In this document: positions 38,480 through 48,838 of the stretch, one piece after another
Numbering within the stretch: the first letter of the stretch is position 1
How the letters are laid out: every line of letters starts with the position of its first letter
Notes under the pieces: generated by a model
Told to the model about the DNA's origin: nothing
What the model saw: only the letters and a program-made list of their open reading frames with translations
Database searches by the model: none
Origin: Lycocorax pyrrhopterus obiensis
Taxonomy: Eukaryota > Chordata > Aves > Passeriformes > Paradisaeidae
Reading direction: 5' to 3'
Length of the DNA: 64,000 nt
Assembly (NCBI GenBank): GCA_014706295.1
Contig: JACSVZ010000016.1
Coordinates: forward strand, 3,763,168-3,827,167
Made by a program: the position numbers and the translations under genes

Positions 38480-38690
38480 AAGCGAAGCGTTGGGAACGCC
38501 AGGAAATGCCCGGCACGGAGCAGCGATCTCCTCTGCAGGGCAGCACGTAGCAGGGGGAGATGTCGCTGCGAGGACCGGCGCGATCCGGCCCCGCAGAGCC
38601 CGGCCGGTGTGCTCGGAGCCCGGCAGCCCCTTCCCGCAGCGGCTCGTCTGGCAGCCCGGGGCCGAAAGGCAGGTGGGGGTCACTGCCACC
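38480..38690. promoter_or_regulatory. Second CpG-rich patch upstream of HS6ST1
   Basis: A separate GC-rich, CpG-containing patch lies about 400 bases beyond the main island, separated by less CpG-dense sequence. On the plus strand it contains AAAGGCAG followed by GTGGGG at about 38670, which could serve as a splice donor. This layout would fit the first exon of a divergent non-coding transcript from a bidirectional promoter, but it could equally be the ragged edge of the island. No conserved protein is visible in its open frames. Confidence 0.4.
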
Positions 38691-41600
38691 AAGTGTCCGG
38701 GGAACCCCTGGGAAGCACCATTTGGTGCCTCTCTTCTCTGACTGTAAACGGAGGAGGAAACGCGGCCCCGTGTCAAAGAGTGAGGCTAAGTGTAGTGGCA
38801 GTCATGCTGCCACCTCATCGAGACACGAATTGTTGTCTGTGCAGAATAAACGATATAGACAATTGTTAATTTCTAGCCAAAAAAAGTCTAACTGAGATGC
38901 CCTGTTCTCCTGTCATTACTGCTGTTGGAGAAAGTTTCCTTAAATTTCTGGTGCTTTTTAAAATAGAGGTTACAACTAGATTTTAGTGCTCCAGCACTGA
39001 AATATTCCACCAGGTTACATTTTTTATATCCAAGTTATGCCTTATGTAAATGTAAAGGAATTCATGCCGATGGGTCATTGTTAAACACTGGGTCAAATTT
39101 ATAACGGCCAAGGAGGAAATGAGATCCTGGATTTTCATCTGAACACCCTGACAGATAAATCTGCTACATTTTGAGATGGCTGCATTACTCACAAGTTATG
39201 GAGCCCCAGTGAGTTATGCAGTTCTTCCCAAACAAGTAACAATAAAATGTTTATAGCACCCAAAAGCATCATATGTTGTGTTCAAACCATTTATTCTGTT
39301 TGATATTTTCCTCTTAAAAGTCTACTTCTGGTTCTCCTCGTGTTGGTTAGTTACTCCAGAAACAATGATGTCATTCTTATGCACAGAGTTCGGCTGCACT
39401 GAGAAGCATAGCGTAAACCTAATTTACAGGTTTGAAATTTATATTACTGTTTGGGAAATACGGGCATGAGGTTTACATACATGGTTGCACTATACATTGC
39501 AGCATAAAAAACACAGAGCAGATTTTTTAGATTGCAATGTGTTTGCCTACAGTTCTAAACATAAAAGTATTTAGAAATGCCAGAACTGTGGAGAAGTCAG
39601 CCATTAAATTACTTCCAGTTACACGAGCAATTGGTAATGAATTGTTTTAAACTCCAAGGTATAAAATATTTTGCTCTTTTCATTAGTTGTACGTGTGGAG
39701 ATATTTCATTAGGGATATATATTTGTGGTAAATATAGTGCCTGTTAGTTTGTGAAAGAACATACTAAAATTCAATCCATGTAAGATAAACAGGCCACAAA
39801 GGAAAATACAGAGTTATGGCTGAAAATGTGCTGTTTTCTTTACTGCAGCACCTTCATCTAAAAGTGGGGTTTGAGGAACACGCTGGAAGCACAGGGAAGG
39901 TCCTTCTGGTTTACACAATTACCTGCCATCCTGCCTTGGAGACACTGCATTGACTCAGGGGTCAGTGCTTTTATTTTTATGAAATGCTTTGGAATCCTTC
40001 CCTGATAATTCTATATGCTGCTCTGAAATGGTGGTATTTTAAAGGTTCTTACAGATGTGACTCACCTAAAATGATCACTTAAGCAAATACTTAAATCAAT
40101 CTCTATTTATCTCTCAAAATTCCACTGAAGACAATGATAGAGTAGTTCTTTACTGCGTGGGGAGTTAAACATCAAGTACTACATCAGTGCTGATTTAGAC
40201 CAGCAGGTTTCTTGGAAAAGAGAAGATCCAAGTAGAGTTAAAATAATAAGATCTACACTTTCCCTAGCTCCTGAATTGGAAACAACAATGTAAAGAGGTG
40301 AGAAATCTGACAAATGCAAGTTGTTACTGCTTCCTCTCCTCCTGTTATATACTGTAACTGTCTGTTTATTCTGTGAGTTTCCCTGCACCATGTGTTTAGC
40401 CATTATCCATCTTTCCAAGCTGAATCTTCCACCCTCAGGCCAGACCTCCCTAGGGTTTCCTACGTCTTATCTGGAATTCACCACCCACTGGCTCCAGAAG
40501 CAAAGCTCTATTTTCTGTGAAGCAGTGAGGCTGTCAATCTGCAATCATCGAGATGCCTAAAATCTAAATATTTATGTAAAAAGCATTTTAGAGGGGGGGA
40601 AAAAGTTGTATTTTTATCTCTAACTGTGGACTAGAGGAGCTGCATTTCAGATTTTCTCTCCACATTCTTCTAGGCAGATACAAACAGAAGACCCCCCCAT
40701 ACCCCACTGAAAAAGTTCTCTGACATTTTAGTGTCTATTTGATCCTTTGCATCCTTCCACTCCAGATCTGTGTCAGACTGAGCAGAACCCTCTTACACAA
40801 GCAAACTGAAAGATTATGTTTGGCACTTCTGTAGGAATCCAGTTGGTCTAGGAGGATAAGCTGCGTTGATTTTCAGTGATTTTCACATGACTAAGTTCCT
40901 TCGGGTGCATTTGAAAGGCCATTGGTTTTTGTAGAATCCCTAACACAAACCTGTGTTTGTGAAGGAACTAACTTTGAATTCTCACTACCAAATAATTCTA
41001 GGCTAGGCTTGTACTAGCTGAGTTACCTAAGCTTGATCTACACTCAGCCACTTTCCTGGCTTTCCTAGCTAGGTAAGGCAGCACTTGTGATTTATTCATG
41101 GTAAGACCTTGCTAGGAGTCAGGTACAAGGATTAGAGGTCTTCGTAGAGATAACAAGAAATAAACACAAATTTTGCAAAAGCAGTTGGAAAGTATTTTAT
41201 CATTGCTTGCTGCTGGCTATGAGATGCCTAAATATTTATGTTAAATCTACTAAAATATTCTAATCTAGTCTAATAAAAAATCAAATAAAATATTAACATG
41301 TGAGTTAACACTAGGTGAAGACAAACTTGGGTAACGTGAGAGTATGGCTTATTACAGGAAACCTCCCATGAGAAAACAACAGTAAGAAACGTGTAAACCA
41401 CACACCACCTCTGCCACCAAAACCTCATTAAATACTTATCTCAAAGCTTAATAAATAAATAGCAGCTTTATTAGGCAAGGGAAGTCTAAAGGCTTCTTGA
41501 CTCAGAAGATACAATAGTTTGCTGCGAACTAATATAACTTAGTTAACCAAAACATTACAAAAAATCCTCTTTAAACACTTGCAAACCCTAAGAAATACCT

Positions 41601-41790
41601 CAAGAAATGTATTACCCTTAAATGAAGTTCTACTGATTTTTAAGAAAAAAACCCTTCGTTTCTGGAGGATTAACTCCCAGTTACCTCAAATAGGTTGAAA
41701 CAAGCCACTTGTTACCCCAATTTAGCTGTTTGGGTTTATAACCCAGCTCCTTTAGGGAGAGTGGGCATGTGATGCTCATTTGCTTTGCTG

Positions 41791-41812
41791 GTGTGTGTGT
41801 GTGTGTGTGTGT
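41791..41812. repeat. GT dinucleotide microsatellite
   Basis: Eleven uninterrupted GT units, followed by ACACA. It is a probable length-polymorphic simple repeat. Confidence 0.95.
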
Positions 41813-42645
41813 ACACAATATGCTGAGTGAATGGTGAGGAGTCACACATCCCAGACTGTAGCCCTTGGCCTGTGATATCAACATCCAGACCTGCAGCAAA
41901 GTGTAGAACTCTTGTTTTTCTAACATAAACTGGTTTTGCTTGTCCCCTGCTGTTGCAGCATCAGTGGCCAGCCATGCACATTTGCACAGAGTGGCAGCAC
42001 TCACGCATCATTTCCCTGTGATACTCGTACTCCTAGTTGGAAACCTGTAGCAGTTTGCAAACTCTAGTGTAAATGCTCTATGTCTCCACTCCTAATGCTA
42101 TAGGTTAGTCACGACCCCACAGAGCTCTCACAGCCACCGAGGTGATCACTGATCCCTGGGTACAGCATGGTTCCACTTAATTCAAGGAAGCAGGCACTGA
42201 ATGATGCCAAAACCTCTTAGACTCAGCAAACCTGGTTCTGATTTCAGGCTCTTGCACTGCTTTTGGGGACCACTGGAAAGTTCTGCTGTTTGAAAGGTAC
42301 CAAAGACAGTCTTAGAAACCGTGGCAGAAACCAAAACAGTGAAGGCACCAACAGCTGTCCTAAACAAAGGAAAGTGTAACTTCAACAGCTACAGAGATGA
42401 AATCTGTGTTTTCAAGCTACCTTCACAGACCGTGTATTTATGGTATAATCCTGCTCCCTCCTCTCACATGGGTGCTGTGGATCTATACACCTGTGGCTTA
42501 GCAGGATGTCAGCTTATGACCGGTGAGACAGAGCTAGTTACTTAGTAATTGTATTTTCTCTCTTGCAAAGGGAAGATGATTGAAACAGGCCTATGGATGC
42601 TGAAGAACTCCAGCAGAGAATTTCTTCAGCTCTCTGCAGCATTTT

Positions 42646-42957
42646 TGTGAGAGTTCTTTCTTTCCCATGCAAGCAAGACAAAACAATGTTACCGTTTTGT
42701 AAACTTCTTGCAGGTGCGGATTGTTTTGGTAGAATTGTTATGGTTCTAACTGGAAAAACACCCAGAGATGGGTGTCTTAGAACTTGACCAATCCCCTTAG
42801 GGGGTGGATGGCAAAAACCAATTACCTTATGCCACTTAATACACTTTGCGAACTAACATATAAAAATCTTCTGAGAATTCATTAAATCATCATCCATTGA
42901 TCCCTGAGCCTGGACTTCGTGTCATTTCTCTGCTCGTCCGTGGGGAAAACAGCGACA
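42646..42957 (+). mobile_element. LTR of an endogenous retrovirus, related to the 30.5 kb LTR (plus strand)
   Basis: The block starts TGTGAGAG and contains CCAAT boxes at 42788-42792 and 42818-42822. A TATA box (CATATAAAAAT) lies at about 42858-42868 and a weak polyadenylation signal (ATTAAA) at about 42881; it ends near AGCGACA. It shares ordered blocks with the minus strand of the LTR at 30457-30736: TTTGTAAACT, ATTGTTATG, CAATCCC with GGGGGTGG, AACCAATNACCTTATG, a TATA box, CTCTGCTCG and AGCGACA. Insertions and substitutions separate the copies. No flanking target duplication or internal retroviral sequence was identified, so it is probably an old solo LTR. Confidence 0.65.
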
Positions 42958-45102
42958 CAGGCCCACTGCAAAAGCCTCCATGAGCAGATCAGTGCTCTGA
43001 GACCTCATGTGATAAGCAACAGTGGAACTTCTCAAAGCCACAAATACGTGCTGCATGTAGTGACTGCAGATGCCAGACCTGAATGCGTGACGTTGGAAAG
43101 ACCTTAACTGATCTCTCAGATGTACAAATGCCTACAAGTTTAAGCAGGAAGCCGGGACTGCAGCTGAAGCATATATGGTTTCTAAGGTATTAATCCTTGT
43201 GAGGAAGGAGTTTGTGGGTCCACAGAGAAGGCACATGGTGCCAGCTGTTCCCCATTCAAACTCTCTTTTTTCCTACTTGTACTGCAACAGCTGCAAGATG
43301 ATGCTGTCTGGGCCTGATGGAAAGGACAGGCCTATTTGGCGGTGGCATATTATTAGCATTATTCCCCATTCGTTCATGGGTATTAAATAAACGTGAAGGG
43401 AGCTTGGCTTCTACAAGATTTCACTTCCCCTGACTCTCTCTCATGCAGCAGCTGTCCACTGGGACATGCCTGTTAGCGGGGAACAAGTGTAACCCTTTCA
43501 GACTTGCTCTGTAAGACCCCTCAGAACACAAATCCTTGGCTTCTGCGAGGGCCATCAGCGTGATGTGTTCAGAAACACCGAGATGCTCTCGCTGTGGAAG
43601 GCGGGCACTGCAGCCAGCAAAGCTGTCGGCTCTCTCCGCACGTGCAGCGTGGATATCTGCGCTCAGAAAGTGCTGCTGGAATAGTTTCTGCACAACAGCT
43701 TAGTAACTTTCTGCGGTGACTTGAAGCTTAAGACTGGCTCATGGCCAAGCTAGCTGTCACGGGTTTTTTGTATCGTACATATTAATCTAAATATTATTGG
43801 AAATACAATTGTTTTATCGTTACACTCTTCAGTAAATGCTCCAATGCACGAGGAAGATCCTTGTCTCTTTGCCATTGGGACTTACATAAACATGTGGATG
43901 TCCTCTTAGCATGTGCACTGTTTTTTAATGTTTTATACCATCATTTCCTTGATCTTTGTAAAAAAAACCTTTTGTAAAAAAACCCAGTTTGGAAATTGCA
44001 TTCTAAAGCATATGTGCTTACAGGATTTTGACTTGACATCTCTGTGTGATTCTCCAGAAAAAAAAAATCTGATTAGAACCTGCATTCATCCTTCCTTGCT
44101 GATGTTTTAACATGAATAGTGAACAGACAAAGCAGTGATGCTAAAGTTCATGAGAATGGAGTTACACGCAAAGAAGTGACTAATCACTTTCCCATTTAAT
44201 CCTCAAATTAAGAAGTTATGTAATAAAGTGAATAAGCTGAAAGCTATAAAATAAACTGGCTATATAGCAATTATGCTTAGAGATGTGCAGTTAAACTGGA
44301 AATGTGCACGATTCAGTTCTTAGAAGGCTTTTAGACAGAAGTCAACCACCTGAAAAGTGCAGGGAATTTGAAGCACACTGTTTAATGTATTTTTTTTAAA
44401 AAAGAAATTGCCTGGCAAAGCCAAGCTGTGAATAATCACAGCCTCTGCCCTTTGTTCACAGCATCAGCTCTTTCAATTATGTTGCTTCTACAGGCAATGT
44501 AGCAGAGGAGCTGTAGAGTTGACCAATGAAAGTTTGAATTCTTTCTCACCAAATAAAAGCCATTGGTTTAAAAATCCCTTAGTGTGAAAAAAAATTGCAG
44601 TAATACTGCCCCCTTCTCTCTTCCCCCCTTCATTTCTGCAATATTTGAAGCACTGTAAAATTATTTCAGTGGCAAAGGAAGAGGAAGAAGTTCACATTCC
44701 AGCTGCCTCTGTGTAGTAGGAGCTGCCAGAACCAAGAGATGGAGAATTTCCCTGCCCTGCTGCCCACCCACCGGGCCCTGCGCTCCGCCGTGGATCTGGG
44801 CACTCACAGACCTGTTGATGTGTGAACAGAAGGGATTTTCCACAGTTGTTTTATCACAGGGATTGTGATTATCAGCATCCTCTCAAAGCAGTCCTTATAA
44901 ATGATACCAAATCAATGCTTGGGAGCACAAGGAAAAGGAATTTCATGGAGGTTGCAGGACTAAAATTGAGTCCACATCATTTATAATTAAGGGAGAGTTA
45001 CTGCACAAGGAGCTCTTGAGTGCTGAATATTTTTAGGCCACAGCAACAAGAAAATTGGGAGAAAAGGCTGAAATGCCACCAGGCAAACATGTTCTTGATG
45101 AC
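42958..45102. other. Intergenic sequence: no gene seen
   Basis: Mostly AT-rich unique sequence. A moderate CpG cluster lies at about 43555-43670, overlapping a 90-codon minus-strand frame (43421-43693) without a recognised family. Another short GC-rich stretch is at about 44750-44800. Neither shows clear splice or promoter structure. Confidence 0.6.
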
Positions 45103-45367
45103 TGCAGTAATCACGCAAGGGCATGGACTTCACACACAAAGTGGAAAAGTGCAAAGCCTTTATTGCACACTCAGAATTCCCCTAAATACCAGCACCCAAC
45201 AGGATATCACATCATATAAACAGGAAAGATGTTCACCTCAGTGTCCCCCAATCACCTGGGGTAGTGCACAGACATTGCCTATTATGGTAACAGGTAAACA
45301 ATACCCTATAAGGTCACAAACTACAATTATCACATCTCATAGGCCCAACACTGTCCAGAAACCCACA
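45103..45367 (-). mobile_element. Probable 3' LTR of an endogenous retrovirus (minus strand)
   Basis: On the minus strand the block begins TGTGGGTTTCTGG directly after a purine-rich tract (GGGCTGAGAGAGGAT, 45368-45382) that would serve as the polypurine tract. It contains a TATA-like GGTATTTAGG at 45181-45190 and AATAAA at 45159-45164, and ends near TTACTGCA. The spacing of TATA box, polyadenylation signal and end, together with the adjacent polypurine tract, supports a 3' LTR of about 265 bases. It shows no obvious similarity to the LTRs at 30.5 and 42.6 kb. The end position is approximate. Confidence 0.5.
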
Positions 45368-45382
45368 ATCCTCTCTCAGCCC

Positions 45383-45734
45383 ATCCCCGGTGACCTGGAT
45401 GCACTCCCAGGGTCACCTCTGGGTCCAGGAAAGAGGCTCTCTCCGGCCCTCAGAGCCTGTCTCTCTTCCAGCACACAGTGCACCCCAACAGATGACAATG
45501 ACCACAGCGGGGCCCGTGGGGAGCATTCGGGCTGTAGTGCGAGGCTGCTTGCCCGGGCTGAATTTCATGTTCTTTTCTGCGCTGCTCTGTCCTGGGTGGC
45601 ACTTCAGTCCCTGTTTGAACCTTGCCACGGGGTGACTTGGCAGAGAGATAAGACCAGTGATCTCCCCAAACAGTGCCTAGTGGCGACTTAAAATTGCACC
45701 AGATGAAGGAGTGACCAGCTTCAGAGGGGATCAT
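45383..45734 (-). pseudogene. Possible retroviral env-leader remnant upstream of the LTR (minus strand)
   Basis: A minus-strand open frame starting around 45628 has a basic and polar N-terminal part, then a hydrophobic segment (PTGPAVVIVICWGALCAG), then charged sequence. This resembles the long signal peptide of an alpharetrovirus-like envelope precursor. Only about 250 bases separate the start of this frame from the polypurine tract and LTR, far too little for a complete envelope gene, so most of env is missing. Nothing recognisable as surface or transmembrane subunit is left. Identification rests on composition and position beside the LTR and is tentative. Confidence 0.33.
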
Positions 45735-47771
45735 CAGTTAAGCCTGATAGGGGCGCACAGGGGAAATAACTGTAGACCCAGCAGTTTCTGCTGTGAGAGC
45801 TTATGTATTTTAAGCTTGATCTACTTAAGGCATTATCCATAGTATATGAATCTCTTAATTCTTTTTCTTGATTTCTACACTGAGCATCAGTGATAGCTGG
45901 TGGCACAGACTCGTCTGCCTCTTCAATTTTGATATAAAGTCCTAGAAATTGGCTTAATATGTACAGATGAAGTACACTGGTATTACAGTCAGTTGGGATT
46001 AAGGACTCATAAGAACAAGAGGAAAAAGCAAATAAATTTGAGCCTACTAGTCCATACATAGCAGAAATAAAGAATTAAACTTGAAAAAAAAACATTAAAA
46101 TGTATTATTTAATTTTAGTGCAAACCTAGAAGTCCCAACTACCCTGTCACCAAGTCTCACGAGCCAGGCAAGCATAAAACTCTCTATGGTTAAAAAAACC
46201 CCAGAGTTACACTGAACTTGTGCTGATTTTTTCCTAGATTTCATTCCTAGACACTGACAATTTCAGTTAACTGATTCCTCCCTCTGTCACTGCAGTTCAT
46301 CCAGCTCGTACTTCCACTTATGTCTGCTGCAATAAAAAAACCCCTGCCTTGTTCTCCTCTGCCAGGAGGAAGAGAGGTTATGGTCAACAGCTATTCGCAG
46401 CCAGAATTACAAGAGAGGATTCCACACCATTCCCTGAGAGGATGCAGTGTTACCTTCTTTATTGTACCACATTCTAACCACTGGATGATGCTGAGTGGAA
46501 ACAGGAGGAATTCCAAGAATTCTTTATCACTGATAATAAAGTAGGACCAAAGCGAGACCAGCCAGCCCTGACAGTTTTTGCATGTTCTAAAGGAAAACAC
46601 GGAACACGTACACGCTGCTGTAGGAAGCCCAGCAACCTATTTCCCTTAAAATATGTATCACAGAAAAGGAAAGAAACTGAATGTATAGACAGCAACTTTC
46701 CCTTGATTTCAGAAGTTTTAATCTCTCCCTCTGATATATTTATTACACAGTTAAAACACTTGAAGTTTAATATCACTTCTTTTAATTAGCCATTTCATCT
46801 GTGTTCTTTTTTCCTCCAAGTTGGCAAAGTTTTGGTTATCAGCAATTATCTACCTTCCTTACACTGCAGAGAGGATTGAAATATAGCAGAGGGAACCTTG
46901 CTGAGGCTTTGTCACAGACAGAAATGGGTCTGTACCGATGCTACAGAATTCCACATGCTGCTGGAATACAAAATCCCTGTCTCTGCCTTTTTCTCAGGTG
47001 GAGCTCATGTGCCTATACTGTGCCCTGTGATGAAACCTGGCTCTAATGTTGGCATCCCTAATTGAAAAGTATTACTTTGTAATTTCTTCTTGCTTGGAAA
47101 ACTGTTAGAGGAATAGTCTTAGTTAAAAATGGAAAAGGCTGAATTTATGGGCACATGGGACATTATTTATAAGAATAATGATTGTCTCAAATTTGGTTTC
47201 CTAGATTTGATGAGGAGTTTCATGACAAGGCTATTTACTGGAGCCAGAGGTGAGAGGTCATTTTCCCTGACTCAGACATGAGTGTTTGTTTCCCAGAACA
47301 AACTCAAGGGAAAGCTGCACTGTACAAGAAATGGAAGAAGAAAAATTTCTCTTTCCAGCCAGAATATTAAAAAAATCCACATATCTGTCATGTTGGTAAC
47401 CTCTTGAAAAACAGCTTTTGAGAACACCAAGATAAGAATCTCTGAACAGAAACAGACTGTTTAATACTATTTTTACAATGGAAATAACCTGAAAAGAAAA
47501 TGAGTTCACACAGGCTAGATATTGTTTAAAATAAAGCTATTATTCTTTCTGGTTTGTGCTTCTCAGTATAGTGAAATGTATCATAACAGTTCTCAGGGTG
47601 GACGCTGTTCTATCATAAAAATTATTTATTTTGGAATAATAAGTTTGTTTCAAATGTAATGTAGGTTCTTTTAGTATAACACACGTGCACACAAACAGAG
47701 CCGATTTTCTGTAGCAGTGTCCATGCAGAGAGCTACTCTGGAATTCTTACTGTGGTCACTGGGGCTTTGTA

Positions 47772-47812
47772 TCAATGTTAAACTGATGATCAATGATGAT
47801 CAATGTTAAACT
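47772..47812. repeat. Short local duplication
   Basis: The motif ATCAATGTTAAACT recurs within about 30 bases, separated by two copies of GATGATCAAT. The complete block reads as an overlapping direct repeat, probably from replication slippage. Confidence 0.75.
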
Positions 47813-48740
47813 ATTGCTTCATTTCAGAACAGATGTGTCAGTTAGGTAGATACTTGCATTATTAAACAACAGGGAAATCAGGGCTGTGGAAAAGCAAAAG
47901 CCAAGCTGAGTAATTGTAATGCATTGGAGAATTTTCACTCGGAGCTTCCTCTGCTCCTGCTGCTAGGTTAAGAGGGGGCATTTTCTTAAGAGAAGAAAGT
48001 ATAGGAAGGAAGGTGTTTAAACTTTATCTGTGATAGAGAAATGGAAATAGGAAAAATGTGTGTTCTATTGAAACAAAAGCTATAACAAGACACCACAAGT
48101 CCATGGCATCCCTTGCAGGAACACACGAATCTTGCTGGTAACTACAGCATCCCCTGCTTCCACCTATGAAAAGGATCTGAATGTCCCAAGCAAAGCAGAA
48201 ACCAAAAGAAGTTACGAGTACTTCACTGTTGTTCTTCAGATAATCCAGCCAAATATACTAGAAAAAATTCCACGTCATTCCTGGAGAGAAATCCTGGAGA
48301 AGGTTTTGTGTTGATTTTGCAGAAACACAAGTAAAATGCGGTTAGCACTTTACTCTTCATGGCTTCAAGGGGCAAACAACTGCCTGCTGATAAGGTCAAG
48401 GCCTCTGTACAGCATTTGTTGCCACTGGACTGGCAAGAATTCCTTTAAATAACTTCAAGAGAGTCAACAATTCCACATGCAAAATTGTAGAAACAATACG
48501 ACAAATGAGTGTGTATCAGCAGGCTGTGTTTGTTTGGATATCCTGATCTGCGGAGAAGGAAAATTTTTGTTCCCTCAGCTTTTTGTGGTTGTTGTTAACA
48601 CAGCAGCTGTAAGCCCTGGACTGCCAGTGCCTGATGGCTTTGCCAATACAACCTCTGACAAAGATGCTCAACTCTAGAAGAAGTAGCTAAAAGTGCACAT
48701 ATTCCAGCAGCAGAGCAGCACCAGTAAGAGAAAATCAGCA

Positions 48741-48838
48741 AAATGGGTGTGGTTTCTTTGCTAGGAATATTAATACAAAATATTAATACAATATTAATTT
48801 ATATAAATGGGTGTGGTTTCTTTGCTAGGAATATTAAT
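48741..48838. repeat. Tandem duplication with 64-base period
   Basis: A 34-base segment beginning AAATGGGTGTGGTTTC and ending GGAATATTAAT occurs at 48741-48774 and again at 48805-48838 without a mismatch. The spacer and flank are rich in ATATTAATACAA, which itself repeats. The identity of the copies suggests a recent duplication. Confidence 0.9.

Larger units (their letters stand above)
38100..42645. other. Region upstream of HS6ST1: no gene seen
   Basis: Beyond the CpG-rich patch at about 38480-38690 the sequence becomes AT-rich and shows no recognisable exon. A short TAA run lies at 38321-38332 and a GT dinucleotide repeat at 41791-41812. Open frames are short and match nothing known to me. 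It is probably intergenic, since HS6ST1 is transcribed away from it. Confidence 0.65.
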
